This document shows positions 16,532 to 25,298 of a DNA stretch of 64,000 bases, piece by piece; within the stretch, counting starts at the first letter, position 1, and every line of letters starts with the position of its first letter. This stretch comes from Lamprobacter modestohalophilus. Lineage in GTDB: Bacteria > Pseudomonadota > Gammaproteobacteria > Chromatiales > Chromatiaceae. The notes beneath the pieces were generated by a model that searched no databases, was not told the DNA's origin, and saw nothing but the letters and a program-made list of their open reading frames with translations. The stretch is from contig NZ_NRRY01000010.1 of assembly GCF_016583905.1 (NCBI RefSeq), positions 53,972 to 117,971 on the forward strand. The letters are read 5' to 3'. Both the position numbers and the translations under genes were made by a program.

Positions 16532-17191
16532 TCAATCGCGCTCCCCCCAACGATCGTGATGAATCAGTGACTTGAGGTCCGTGCGTTCCAGCCAGCCCGC
16601 GTCCTCGAGTTCCGGGCGCTCACGGAAGAAGGCGACAGCGCCAACGCAGAGATAGGCCACCGGCTGCACCCTCTCAGGCAGGCCGAGAATAGCGGCCAAG
16701 GCGGCATGATCGATGATGCTGACCCAGCCAACGCCCAAGCCCTCAGCACGGGCAGCTAGCCACAGGTTTTGCACCGCGCAGACGCTGCTGTAGAGGTCCA
16801 TCTCCGGATTCTGGCTGCGACCGATCACCACCGGACCATGGCGCGCGCGATCACAGGTGACGCAGATCCCGAGCGGTGCCTCAAGAATGCCCTCGAGCTT
16901 CAGACTGCGGTAAGTCTCGCGCTGCTCACCCTCGAACTGCGCGGCGGCTTCCGCATGCGCCTGCTCGAACGCGGCCTTGATCTGCTGCCGGATACCGAGA
17001 TCGCGCACCAGGATGAAATCCCAGGGCTGCATGAAGCCAACGCTCGGCGCATGGTGCGCAGCGCTGAGAATGCGGGTCAGCACGTCCTCTGGGATGGGAT
17101 CGGGCAGGAACTCACGACGCACATCACGACGACTGAGGATGGCCTTGTAGACCGCCGCGCGCTCGGCTTCTGAGAAGGCATGGTCAGTCAT
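16532..17191 (-). CDS. bluB: BluB, dimethylbenzimidazole synthase
   Basis: A 219-residue flavin-destroying nitroreductase-fold enzyme that splits reduced FMN to form the lower ligand of vitamin B12. It shows RRDVRREFLPDPI, HHAPSVGFMQPWDFI, and the YSSVCAVQNLWLAARAEGLGVGWVSI core that distinguishes BluB from other nitroreductases. The length matches the family. No cobalamin operon is beside it, and I could not convince myself of a cobalamin riboswitch upstream; a large hairpin at 17379-17414 is the only structure. Confidence 0.92.
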   Translation of the reverse strand: MTDHAFSEAERAAVYKAILSRRDVRREFLPDPIPEDVLTRILSAAHHAPSVGFMQPWDFILVRDLGIRQQIKAAFEQAHAEAAAQFEGEQRETYRSLKLEGILEAPLGICVTCDRARHGPVVIGRSQNPEMDLYSSVCAVQNLWLAARAEGLGVGWVSIIDHAALAAILGLPERVQPVAYLCVGAVAFFRERPELEDAGWLERTDLKSLIHHDRWGERD

Positions 17192-17541
17192 CGGGGGAGG
17201 TTGCTCGGGTGGGGTTGGGGCTGAATCGGGTTGGCTACTCTAGCGGGTTGGGGTGGATGCGGGAAGGTTGAGGGGCGGCAATTTGGCGTGCGGTGTCGAT
17301 AGGTTGTGCGATGCGAGGCCTGCGAGGCGGGTGTTGATCGGCGATTTCGGTCGAGGGTGGAAGGGCATAGCCTGGGGCGCCCCTTGCAGCTGCAGGGAGC
17401 AGCTAGCAAGGGGCGTGTCGGGCAGCCTATTGGCGATGGCTCGAGGATAGAGCAGCAGGAAAGGAGCAACGACATTGAGCCAGAACGCAGTCACTCTCGC
17501 AGAGAGGGCTTCAAAAAACAGAGCACCTTCGAGGCAGGCGT
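17192..17541. other. Intergenic region with hairpin
   Basis: Between bluB and the Tat-exported gene. It contains the strong hairpin at 17379-17414 and no gene. Confidence 0.5.
17379..17414. repeat. Strong hairpin upstream of bluB
   Basis: The arms 17379-17393 and 17399-17414 pair over about 15 positions with one bulged A (17405), around an AGGGA loop. No T-run follows on either strand. The AGGGA loop is the same as in the REP-like hairpins at 1882 and 2390. It lies in the stretch that would be the bluB leader if that transcript starts upstream of it. Confidence 0.65.
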
Positions 17542-18498
17542 CTACCCATACAGCAACACCAGGTTCCTTTGACCTTCCGCCATCTGCGGACTGACACCCA
17601 TGCCAACCATGGTGTTCGCATCCAACATCATGAGGTCTACGAGCGCGTTACTGACCGCATCAAACTCCTCGATCTGAACATCCATCCACCCGGCCAGCCA
17701 AACCATGGCCACCTGGGCCTGCTCGAGCGGCTCATCGGTTGCGAGCGCATTCAGCGTCTCGACCAGACCGAACGGAGAGGAAAACGCCACTTCGGTGGCG
17801 GATAGACAATTAGCGCCAACGGCACGATGCATCCCGAGTCCCTGGCGCAGCATGTAGCGCACATCGGAGATATCGATGCCGATCAGGCCGCAGGGGATGA
17901 GGAAATGCTCGAGCAGGGCCATGGCGGTGGCCTCAGGCGCGGTGCGCTGGACTGGCCCATCGGCTGCCGGGCCGAAGAGCACGACCCCGTCGAGCGCTTG
18001 ATTCAACGTTACCAGAGCTGCCGACTCCGGCGGGGTGTCGTCTTCCAGCACCAGCGCGAAACGCAAGTAGATGTCCTGTCGCTCCAGCCGGACTGCTACC
18101 GCGTTGGCATCGGCGAGCGCCTGCGGATCAGCGGCATCGATGATCAGGGCCAGCCAGTCCCAACCATCGAACCCCTCGGCTTCTAAAGCCTGCGCTGCCA
18201 CAGGACCCGTGTCGCCGAACACGGGCGCATCGACGAGCAGATCGACGACACGCTGGCTGCGGGGTCCGAAGGCGAGACAGCTCGCGTGCAGATCATCGTG
18301 GAGCTGGTAATGCCGGCTTGGGTTGAGCCGGAACAGCCGCGGGGCCACTGGAGACGGTGGCAGCACTGGCTGCAGCGGTACGGGTGACGCATCTGCTGCG
18401 AGCCCGATTGCCGACAGCGTCTGCGGCTGCAAGAACGGAGCAGCGACGCCAAGCCCACAGGCTTGCAGCAATCTGCGGCGATTGAGGTTGATGGTCAT
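17542..18498 (-). CDS. Tat-exported protein, possibly FtsZ-like
   Basis: A 318-residue protein beginning MTINLNRRRLLQACGLGVAA, a Tat-like signal with consecutive arginines and a hydrophobic stretch. The C-terminal third resembles the FtsZ/tubulin C-terminal region: IDISDVRYMLRQGLGMHRAVG, then VALIDLM-like helix and DANTMVGMGVSPQM before a short hydrophobic strand, similar to FtsZ VDFADV...G.A and ..DAxIIxG...D. The N-terminal half lacks the GGGTGTG nucleotide loop, so it would not be a normal GTPase. Signal peptide and FtsZ fold together would be odd; the resemblance is by eye and needs a profile search. Start chosen at the ATG at 18498. Confidence 0.45.
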   Translation of the reverse strand: MTINLNRRRLLQACGLGVAAPFLQPQTLSAIGLAADASPVPLQPVLPPSPVAPRLFRLNPSRHYQLHDDLHASCLAFGPRSQRVVDLLVDAPVFGDTGPVAAQALEAEGFDGWDWLALIIDAADPQALADANAVAVRLERQDIYLRFALVLEDDTPPESAALVTLNQALDGVVLFGPAADGPVQRTAPEATAMALLEHFLIPCGLIGIDISDVRYMLRQGLGMHRAVGANCLSATEVAFSSPFGLVETLNALATDEPLEQAQVAMVWLAGWMDVQIEEFDAVSNALVDLMMLDANTMVGMGVSPQMAEGQRNLVLLYG

Positions 18499-18681
18499 AC
18501 GCTGAAACCTGATCGAATCGATAGAAGGGCAACGAACGCACGGAATATGCACGTTTGCCTCAAGCAGGCGCTCGCCGTGCTCGGCGGCGACGTTGATGGG
18601 CGTTGTCGTCGTCTCAGAGAACTCGACGCCTGAAGTCATCACCCAGCCGGTTCACGGATCAGAGTCTACCGCAGCTTGTCA

Positions 18682-18694
18682 GACACCTCTTGTC
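18682..18694. promoter_or_regulatory. Putative WYL operator, copy 1
   Basis: GACA-CCTCT-TGTC, preceded by TTGTCA and followed by GC, 46 bases before the AAA+ start codon. The same palindrome with a 5-base spacer recurs at 20999, 25222 and 26404. A further shared block, GGTTCAATSGC, follows this copy and the one at 26404. Confidence 0.65.
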
Positions 18695-18739
18695 GCACGG
18701 CTTTGGTTCAATCGCCGAAACACACCACGGAGACGAACC

Positions 18740-20989
18740 ATGCCGAGCCGCACCCGAGTCCAACGCCCATCCACATCAACCGCCTCCGCGCGCCCACAGT
18801 CGCCGGCACAAGGCGCTGGCCGCCTGACCTTCTGGCGCACCGATTTCACTGACATCCCCGCCGCACCACGACGACTGGCGCGCCTGGCTGTCGAACTGCG
18901 CGCCCTGCTCGGTGCGGATCGCAGTGGATTCTCACGCCGTGTCGAGAGCGCCGCCCTGCTGAGCCTGCTACTGCCGCTGCTCGAGCCAACCGCGTTGGCC
19001 AACTGGGCCGCCGTGCATGAAGACGACCTCGAGCCCGAGACGCTCGCGGCCTTCACCGCCGATGCCCTCGCCGCCGACAGCCTCGAGCTCGACGAGACGG
19101 ATGGTCACCGACTCCTGCGCAGCCTGTTCGCGAAGCGCACCACCGCCCTCCAGGCCCGTCTGCGAAGCGCCGACGGCACGACTCCGGTCAGCCCGACCGT
19201 GCAGCTCCTCGCCGAGGTGTTGAGCTTGGATGCAATCGAGGCGCAACTGCTCGATTATCTCGATCACCATGCGCGCTCCGAGCCGCTGCGAACGCTGCTG
19301 CGCTGCTCCGCACGCGCGACCAGCCCGATCAACCGCTCGCGACTGAGCCGGTTGCTCGCGATCCCCGAGCCGACACTGGCCGAGGTCCTCAAGACCAACG
19401 CGCCCTTGCGTCGGCTGGGATTGCTGGATTATGAGCCAGAGGCCGATCTGGAAGATTTCCTCAGCGCGAGTGACCTGCTGAAGTCGGTGCTGGATGCAGC
19501 GCCGACCAGCCGCGAGGCGTTGCTCGCGCTGCTGATCGAGCCGGCGCCGGCCGCCGACTGGACGCTGGCGGATTTCCCGCACCTGGCGAGCGAGAGTGGT
19601 GCGATCGCAGAGACCCTGGCGCAAGCCTTGTCGAGCCGAAGCGAGGGGGTCAACGCGCTGCTCTACGGCCCGCCCGGGACCGGCAAGACCGAGTTCGCCC
19701 GGGCACTGGCCGCGGATCAAGGACTGGCGCTCTATCAGGTGCGTAGCAGCGACGAGGACGGCGATGGGCTCAATCGCCGCGGACGGCTCTCGGCCTATCT
19801 GCTGGGCCAACGTCTGCTCGAACGCCGGACCGATGCGGTGTTGCTGTTCGATGAGGTCGAGGATGCGTTCGAGTCCAGCGACAATCTGCTTGCCCTGTTG
19901 CGCGGGCAGCGGACCGGCCAGCAGAAGGGTTGGATGAACCGCATCCTGGAGGAGAATGCGGTGCCGGCGATCTGGATCACCAATGATGCCGAAGCGATGG
20001 ACCCGGCCTTTCTGCGTCGGTTCTTGTTGCCGCTGGGGTTTCGCTCGCCGCCGCGCTCGGTGCGTCGGCAGATGGCCGAACGGCAGTTGGGCCACCTCGG
20101 CGTGTCGCCGCAGCTGTTGGATGATCTCGCGGCCGATGCGGCACTGACCCCTGCGCAATTCGGGGCGGCGCGACGCTTGGTGACGCTGCGCACCGCTGCC
20201 GACCCGGATGCGGTCACCCGCGCCGGGATCTCGGCACAGCGCAGGCTCTTGCAGGGCGCGCCGGTCGCCCGTCGGCGCACGCCGGCGACCCGCTTCGATC
20301 CCGCGTTCCTGAACCTGGAGGGCGAGCTGAGCCCCGCGCAGCTGTTGCAGGCGCTCGAACGACGCGGTCAAGGCAACCTCTGCTTCTATGGTCCACCTGG
20401 GACCGGCAAGACCCAGTTCGCCGAGGTGCTCGCCGAGGCGCTAGATCGCGAGTTGATCGTGCGGCAGGCCTCCGAGCTGGTGTCGGCCTATGTCGGCGAG
20501 ACCGAGCAGAACCTGGCACGGTTGTTCCAGGACGCTGATCCGCTGCACAGCGTGCTGCTGCTCGATGAGGTCGATAGCTTCCTCACCGATCGCAGCCAGG
20601 CGCGCCATAGTTGGGAGCGGACCCAGGTCAACGAATTGCTGCAGCAGATGGAGCGCTATCCGGGCATCTTCATCGCCGCGACCAATCGGATGCGGAGTCT
20701 GGATCAGGCGGCGCTGCGACGCTTCGAGATCAAGCTGCAGTTTCGGCCGCTCAATCGCCAGCAGCGGCGGGCGTTGTTCGCGCGCGAGGTGTTCGGGGAT
20801 ACTGAGACCGAGGTGCCGGCCCTAATCGCGCGGCATCTGGATGCGTTGGAGCAGCTGACCGCCGGGGATGTGGCGACGGTCTGCCGCCAGCGGGCGTTGC
20901 TGGGTGAGGATCTCGGGCCAGAGCAGTTCCTCCGACGATTAGTGGTGGAGTGTCGGTTGAAGGCGACGGGGCAGGTCGAGGCGGCCTAG
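18740..20989 (+). CDS. Tandem AAA+ ATPase
   Basis: A 749-residue cytosolic protein with two AAA+ modules. Walker A GPPGTGKT occurs near residues 311 and 552; Walker B is LLFDEVEDAF near 368 and LLLDEVDSF near 606. The second module has the standard sensor and arginine region (AATNRMRSLDQAALRRFEIKL), the first a similar IWITNDAEAMDPAFLRRF. The N-terminal 290 residues are helical and unfamiliar. The layout is like CDC48-type or repair ATPases that remodel protein complexes, but the target is unknown. A shared operator palindrome lies 46 bases upstream. Start at the ATG at 18740. Confidence 0.88.
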   Translation: MPSRTRVQRPSTSTASARPQSPAQGAGRLTFWRTDFTDIPAAPRRLARLAVELRALLGADRSGFSRRVESAALLSLLLPLLEPTALANWAAVHEDDLEPETLAAFTADALAADSLELDETDGHRLLRSLFAKRTTALQARLRSADGTTPVSPTVQLLAEVLSLDAIEAQLLDYLDHHARSEPLRTLLRCSARATSPINRSRLSRLLAIPEPTLAEVLKTNAPLRRLGLLDYEPEADLEDFLSASDLLKSVLDAAPTSREALLALLIEPAPAADWTLADFPHLASESGAIAETLAQALSSRSEGVNALLYGPPGTGKTEFARALAADQGLALYQVRSSDEDGDGLNRRGRLSAYLLGQRLLERRTDAVLLFDEVEDAFESSDNLLALLRGQRTGQQKGWMNRILEENAVPAIWITNDAEAMDPAFLRRFLLPLGFRSPPRSVRRQMAERQLGHLGVSPQLLDDLAADAALTPAQFGAARRLVTLRTAADPDAVTRAGISAQRRLLQGAPVARRRTPATRFDPAFLNLEGELSPAQLLQALERRGQGNLCFYGPPGTGKTQFAEVLAEALDRELIVRQASELVSAYVGETEQNLARLFQDADPLHSVLLLDEVDSFLTDRSQARHSWERTQVNELLQQMERYPGIFIAATNRMRSLDQAALRRFEIKLQFRPLNRQQRRALFAREVFGDTETEVPALIARHLDALEQLTAGDVATVCRQRALLGEDLGPEQFLRRLVVECRLKATGQVEAA

Positions 20990-20998
20990 CCCCTGTCA

Positions 20999-21011
20999 GA
21001 CAAAGCCTGTC
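20999..21011. promoter_or_regulatory. Putative WYL operator, copy 2
   Basis: GACA-AAGCC-TGTC, preceded by CTGTCA, 10 bases after the AAA+ stop and about 90 bases before the small gene at 21103. Same spacing as the three other copies. Confidence 0.6.
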
Positions 21012-21102
21012 GTGTTCCTTTGGTGTACTGCAGGCTTCTCGCACTGCCGAACGGCGATCTGACGTCGATTCGGCATCGCGTCACACAAGAGAGGGACTCG
21101 CC

Positions 21103-21339
21103 ATGGTTTCAAGCAACACCGATGTTCGCACGCTTGTTCGCGGCGCGATGAAACAATACCCCTGGCTGACGACGGAGCCTGGCAGCAAGCACTGGCGGCT
21201 GCGCAGCCAAAGAACTCAGGACTTCATCCCGATCCCGTTCTCACCCTCCGAACATCGGATCATCAAACACCTGCGCGCGCAGATTCGCCGGCTCGCCACG
21301 ACCGGTGATGGCTTCATCGCCGCCAAGCGTGCCTGCTAA
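21103..21339 (+). CDS. Small basic protein, possibly HicA-like
   Basis: A 78-residue basic protein. GSKHWRLRSQRTQDFIPIPFSPSEHRIIKHLRAQIRRL resembles the HicA RNA-binding layout, in which a G-S-x-H strand is followed by a short basic hairpin and a helix with an arginine-rich end. No HicB-type partner follows. The ATG at 21103 has GAGGG about 8 bases before it. It is placed between the AAA+ gene and the convergent PARG gene, with its own operator copy upstream. The HicA resemblance is weak, so it may be an unrelated nucleic-acid-binding protein. Confidence 0.6.
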   Translation: MVSSNTDVRTLVRGAMKQYPWLTTEPGSKHWRLRSQRTQDFIPIPFSPSEHRIIKHLRAQIRRLATTGDGFIAAKRAC

Positions 21340-21427
21340 CGGGAGCTGAGGCCATGCGCAAGACGCGCAGACTAGCCGCCAAAGCGTGCGATGGACAGGC
21401 ACGCTTTGCGGCCTGTTGACCCTTGCC

Positions 21428-22309
21428 TCAGGCCGGATCGTCTTGAGCCAACCCAGCGCAGAACGGTGCCAGGAAGCGCCGTTCTGCTGACCAGTCGACG
21501 ATCGCAAACACCACCTCAGAAAAGGCGCCAGCATGGCGTTCGAGCGCCTGCTTGAAATCGCGGGCGGTGCGGGTGGGATCATTGCCGAAGGCGCCACAAC
21601 CCCAGGCGCCAAGCACCAGGGCGCTGTAGTCGAAGGCACGGGCGATCTCGAGCACGCGCTCAATGCGCTGTTGCAACAGATCACCGGCTGCGGGTTGACC
21701 GATCGCCGGTGCGTAGGGCGCGGCACCGGTCAGAACGTCGACCGTCCAAGGCGCGTCCAACGACGTGCCCTTATCAGTGCGGAACACAGGTACCGTTGGC
21801 GAGAGGATCGCCCAGTCGCTGGAATCCGGCTGTGGCCGCTGGGCATGGGCGGCGTACATCGGATCGCCACGTAAGGTCGCGAACAGGGCGCTGGAGCGGC
21901 AGAGCACCTCCTCTTGCGCGCGGGCGCCATTGAGGAAGCCGCCGCCGGGGTGAATGCCGTTGGCAAAGTTCAGGGCCAGCACCCGTTCGCCGGCATCGAC
22001 CAAGCGACGGGCGGCCATCAGCGTGGTCTCGTTGATGACCTGCACGCGGGTCCTATCGAAACGCGATAGACTCGGGGCTGGCAATGCGTCATCCGGTGGT
22101 AAGCTGCGCTTAGCGGCCACTGCGGCGGCGACGGCCGCTGCCCAGTCCACTTGCTCGCCGGCAGCCGTGCGGTAATGCCCCTGCTCGATGGCCTCAAGCG
22201 CGCTGTGTCCAAGTGCGGCGGTCTGCTCACGCGGAAGGTTGAGGGCGTCGCGACACTGCCTGGCGTGCGCGGGTGAATCCGTACAGGGAAGAAAGGTCAA
22301 CTGGCTCAT
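21428..22309 (-). CDS. Bacterial poly(ADP-ribose) glycohydrolase (TIGR02452)
   Basis: A 293-residue macrodomain-type hydrolase that removes ADP-ribose from targets. The PARG signature is complete: GGG at 122-124 in HPGGGFLNG and the catalytic QEE at 132-134 in ARAQEEVLCR. NFANGIHPGG precedes it, and the C-terminal VLGAWGCGAFGNDP is the usual ADP-ribose pocket. The ATG at 22309 has GGAG five bases before it. It follows the PcfJ-like gene on the same strand after 115 bases and probably shares its transcript. No ADP-ribosyltransferase is recognisable nearby, so its substrate may come from elsewhere, including from a phage. Confidence 0.9.
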   Translation of the reverse strand: MSQLTFLPCTDSPAHARQCRDALNLPREQTAALGHSALEAIEQGHYRTAAGEQVDWAAAVAAAVAAKRSLPPDDALPAPSLSRFDRTRVQVINETTLMAARRLVDAGERVLALNFANGIHPGGGFLNGARAQEEVLCRSSALFATLRGDPMYAAHAQRPQPDSSDWAILSPTVPVFRTDKGTSLDAPWTVDVLTGAAPYAPAIGQPAAGDLLQQRIERVLEIARAFDYSALVLGAWGCGAFGNDPTRTARDFKQALERHAGAFSEVVFAIVDWSAERRFLAPFCAGLAQDDPA

Positions 22310-22424
22310 GGTGCTCCAAGGGTAGGTCGCTGACGGCTGATCGATGTCCGCTGGTGATCGCGCGTGCGGTGCGTTGAGCAACGCCCAAGCACCGCAGCTG
22401 CAGTCTCATGGCCGCAATGGCGAA

Positions 22425-25148
22425 TCAGATGCGGCTGTCTTGGCTGCTCGCAGCCGCCGGCGCATCCCGCCAGGCGAGGAACTTCCGGACGCTGTCGCAG
22501 GCCGCGATGAGCCGCTCGCAGTCCTCGGCCGCGCAACTTATGATCCCTTCGTTGTACCAGACCGCAGGTGCGGCGATGTCATCATCGAGCATCCAGCGCG
22601 CCTGCTGGCCATCGCCGACGAAGGTCCAGTCGATCGGGGGTGGCGTCGTGGTGACGCGGCGGTACTGGCCATTGGGCTGGCGTTGCAGGCCGAACAGGCG
22701 CTCGATCTCCGGTTCCAGTGAGACGCTGAGGTAACTGGCTGCCTGGCGAACGGCCTCCTGCAGGACACCATAGTCTGGATCATCGGCGTCGGGTTGGATT
22801 GCGCCATCCAGGGTTAGAGCACCGGTTTTGAACAGCGTCATGCGCACCGGCGGCAAGCTGATTTGCAAGTCATCCAGGTTGTTCCCGAGCGCATCCTGCT
22901 CGCACTGCGCATCCGCGAGGAGGTCACGATCCTCCGGCTCAAAGAGGATCTCGACCTGGTCCTCAGTGACGCTCAAGCTGACGCGCGGATCATCTAGGGT
23001 TGGCGCTGGCTGCACCGGTTGCAGGGCACCGGCGATGACGCGATAACCCAGCCTGTCAGCGATCCACGCGAGCCTGTCATTCGGTGTGACGCCGAGCGCC
23101 GCCAGCAGTCCGGGCAAATCGGTCCGCAGTGCCTCTGGATCGCCGATCAGACCGGCATCGCGCAGCTGCTCGTCCTTGGCCAGACGCAGGATCAGCACCA
23201 GGCGCTCGTGGGCGTCGAAGATGAGGAGTCGGCGCTGGCTGCCGCCGAGCCGATATCCGGTCGTGCCGATGGACTCCTTGGAGGCGACAGGATGGCCTCG
23301 CTTGGTCAGGAGGAGGTCTTCCTGATGCTGATCGAACAGGACAAGGTGGTGATCGGGGGTGAACTCCGAGAAGCGGTTGATCAGCCCAGCGGATGCAAGG
23401 GCGGCTTTGAGCAGATAGAGTCCTCGCGGGTCCTGACCAGGCGCCTGGAGATGGAACCAGCGTTTCCGGGGTCCTTCGTGACGCACGAGTAGGCCGGCGA
23501 CCGGGCCATGATCGCGATGCCGGCAGAGCCACTGCTCGCTGGGCTTGACCACGTCCTGATAGTCGTCGACCAAGCGCGATTGATAGGTATAGAGGCCATC
23601 CTCGGAGCGGCCTCGCGTTCGCCAACCGGCATCGGCTGCGACGCGCTGGCCTTGGGCAACGGTTGGTTCGAGTAACGGCGCGCCAACCACGTCGTGATGC
23701 AGATCCGGGTACGCCAGCCCCAGATCGGCCAGTGCGCTCCAGAAGAAGGCCGGGCGTTCATAGGTTTTCGCAACGCGCTTGAGCATGCGCTCACGCAAGG
23801 TTGGATCGATGGGGCGGTCGTCGGCCTCGGTGTCGTACCAGACATAGGCGAGTCGGCCCGGGGCTGGTAGCCACCAGGCTCGTTCCTCGTGGACGAGCAA
23901 GCGCCCCATGCGGGTGGTGATCGCGCTGTCTAGCCCATCGCGCCAGTAGAAGCCATCATCGGCAAACTCGTGAAAACACGTCAGGGACAGATCGAGTGCG
24001 CCGGACTTGACCGCACGGCTGAGCGCGCGGCAGAAGCGATCGAAACCCGGCCCATCGAGCAGGGCGGGATCGATTTGGCGGCGCAGCGACACCAGCCCGA
24101 AGACACCGGCGGGCCAATCACAGTCCGCCTCATCGTCGGCCATGACGAAGCCGCGATCAGCCTCAAAATCGATATCGATCTGAATGACGCAGGCGCGCCC
24201 CAAGGGGCGCACGATGAGCACGTCGGACGCCCACTCATACCAGAACCGAAAGCCGTCGACCTCGGCGAACTCGTACTCGTCCAGGTCGATCCTGCCGCAG
24301 ATGCCGACCCGCTCGATCAGCTCGGCGCGGTCGCCGAGATGGGTATCGGAGCGGCGATTGAGCGGACTGACCTCGAACCCGCGGTCGTTGAGCAGATCGA
24401 GCAGATCCTCCTTGTACTGTTTGGCGGCCTCCTGGCGCGCGGAGCGGTTTGAGCCTTCGGCCTCGAAGTCATCGAGTTCGCCGAAGTAGAAGGAGGCTGC
24501 GGCCACGGCCTGGCCGGTAGGCTCGAGATCGTCGTGCAGATAGTACAGCTGCAGACCGCTGTTGGCGCGGTCCTCGAAGTCGTCGTCGTAGTCGCCATCG
24601 GCAAGGCAGTTGTCGAGCTGCCGGCCGACCCAGTGGACCTGTTCCAGGGTCTCGCACTCGCGCCATTGACCATGCAGGGTGTTGGGCAGGTCGCCGCGAT
24701 CGAGCTCGCCGAGCGCCTGCAGTGCTTGAAGCCGGGCCGGATCTGCGACCCAGCGTTGGCGTTGCTCGAGCAACTCCGGCACCCCGATCTGGCGGCGGGT
24801 GAGGCTCTTGCGGAGCTTGCGGGCGCGGCGCACGAGTGCCTCGTGCTCGCTGAAGGCGACGACTGCACCGGCCTCGGTGACCAGTCCAAGCACTTGGTGC
24901 AGGGTCTGTCGGGTCGCGTCCGAGGGAACGAAATGATGCAGTGCCTGCCCTTGGGCGTGCCGTTTGACCGCCCAGTCGGGTGCGCCTTCAGTGAGTGCCT
25001 GAATGATCTGCGCGTTGTCCTCGCGCTGGCTCGCCCAGCTGGCGAGCTGGATCTCCAGCGCCTCGCGGAGGTCCTCTGTGAGCCGTAGGCCGGCCAATTC
25101 GCGGCGCGCCCAGGCGCGTGCAGCTTCGGGGTAGAGATAGTTGGGCAT
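22425..25148 (-). CDS. Large PcfJ-like protein
   Basis: A 907-residue acidic protein. Around residues 155-235 it has the PcfJ pattern: LEQVHWVGRQLDNCLADGDY, then GLQLYYLHDD and SFYFGELDDFEAEGS. PcfJ homologues occur on conjugative elements and in phage-related clusters; their activity is unknown. The rest shows no known motif but many WxD and acidic stretches, and the C-terminal 130 residues end in a glutamine- and alanine-rich tail. It is preceded by an operator palindrome and a 16-bp perfect hairpin in the leader. RBS AAGGAG lies seven bases before the ATG. It is placed with the WYL and PARG genes on one strand. Confidence 0.7.
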   Translation of the reverse strand: MPNYLYPEAARAWARRELAGLRLTEDLREALEIQLASWASQREDNAQIIQALTEGAPDWAVKRHAQGQALHHFVPSDATRQTLHQVLGLVTEAGAVVAFSEHEALVRRARKLRKSLTRRQIGVPELLEQRQRWVADPARLQALQALGELDRGDLPNTLHGQWRECETLEQVHWVGRQLDNCLADGDYDDDFEDRANSGLQLYYLHDDLEPTGQAVAAASFYFGELDDFEAEGSNRSARQEAAKQYKEDLLDLLNDRGFEVSPLNRRSDTHLGDRAELIERVGICGRIDLDEYEFAEVDGFRFWYEWASDVLIVRPLGRACVIQIDIDFEADRGFVMADDEADCDWPAGVFGLVSLRRQIDPALLDGPGFDRFCRALSRAVKSGALDLSLTCFHEFADDGFYWRDGLDSAITTRMGRLLVHEERAWWLPAPGRLAYVWYDTEADDRPIDPTLRERMLKRVAKTYERPAFFWSALADLGLAYPDLHHDVVGAPLLEPTVAQGQRVAADAGWRTRGRSEDGLYTYQSRLVDDYQDVVKPSEQWLCRHRDHGPVAGLLVRHEGPRKRWFHLQAPGQDPRGLYLLKAALASAGLINRFSEFTPDHHLVLFDQHQEDLLLTKRGHPVASKESIGTTGYRLGGSQRRLLIFDAHERLVLILRLAKDEQLRDAGLIGDPEALRTDLPGLLAALGVTPNDRLAWIADRLGYRVIAGALQPVQPAPTLDDPRVSLSVTEDQVEILFEPEDRDLLADAQCEQDALGNNLDDLQISLPPVRMTLFKTGALTLDGAIQPDADDPDYGVLQEAVRQAASYLSVSLEPEIERLFGLQRQPNGQYRRVTTTPPPIDWTFVGDGQQARWMLDDDIAAPAVWYNEGIISCAAEDCERLIAACDSVRKFLAWRDAPAAASSQDSRI

Positions 25149-25169
25149 GGGTGGACTCCTTGTAACGAC

Positions 25170-25212
25170 GGGTCTGATAGCGGCCTCGATAGCCGTGGCC
25201 GCTATCAGACCC
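25170..25212. promoter_or_regulatory. Perfect 16-bp hairpin in PcfJ-like leader
   Basis: The arms 25170-25185 and 25197-25212 (GGGTCTGATAGCGGCC and its complement) are perfect, with an 11-base loop. It lies between the operator copy at 25222 and the start codon at 25148. There is no U-tract, so ordinary termination of the WYL transcript is unlikely. Confidence 0.7.
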
Positions 25213-25221
25213 GATTGATCA

Positions 25222-25234
25222 GACAGGCCTTGTC
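25222..25234. promoter_or_regulatory. Putative WYL operator, copy 3
   Basis: GACA-GGCCT-TGTC with a TC before and GC after it, 74 bases upstream of the PcfJ-like start. Same spacing as the other copies. Confidence 0.6.
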
Positions 25235-25298
25235 GCTTGGAGGCCGTTTGAATCCCTGATGGGTTCAGCAGCCCGTGCTTGCCGAGCGGTGACTGGCC

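Noticed and set aside
17192..17541. Cobalamin riboswitch upstream of bluB
   Set aside because: There is a strong hairpin, but I could not find the conserved B12-box sequence or the multi-helix layout.
19017..20371. Long minus-strand frame opposite the AAA+ gene
   Set aside because: It is a shadow of GC-rich codon use; the plus strand has two complete AAA+ modules.
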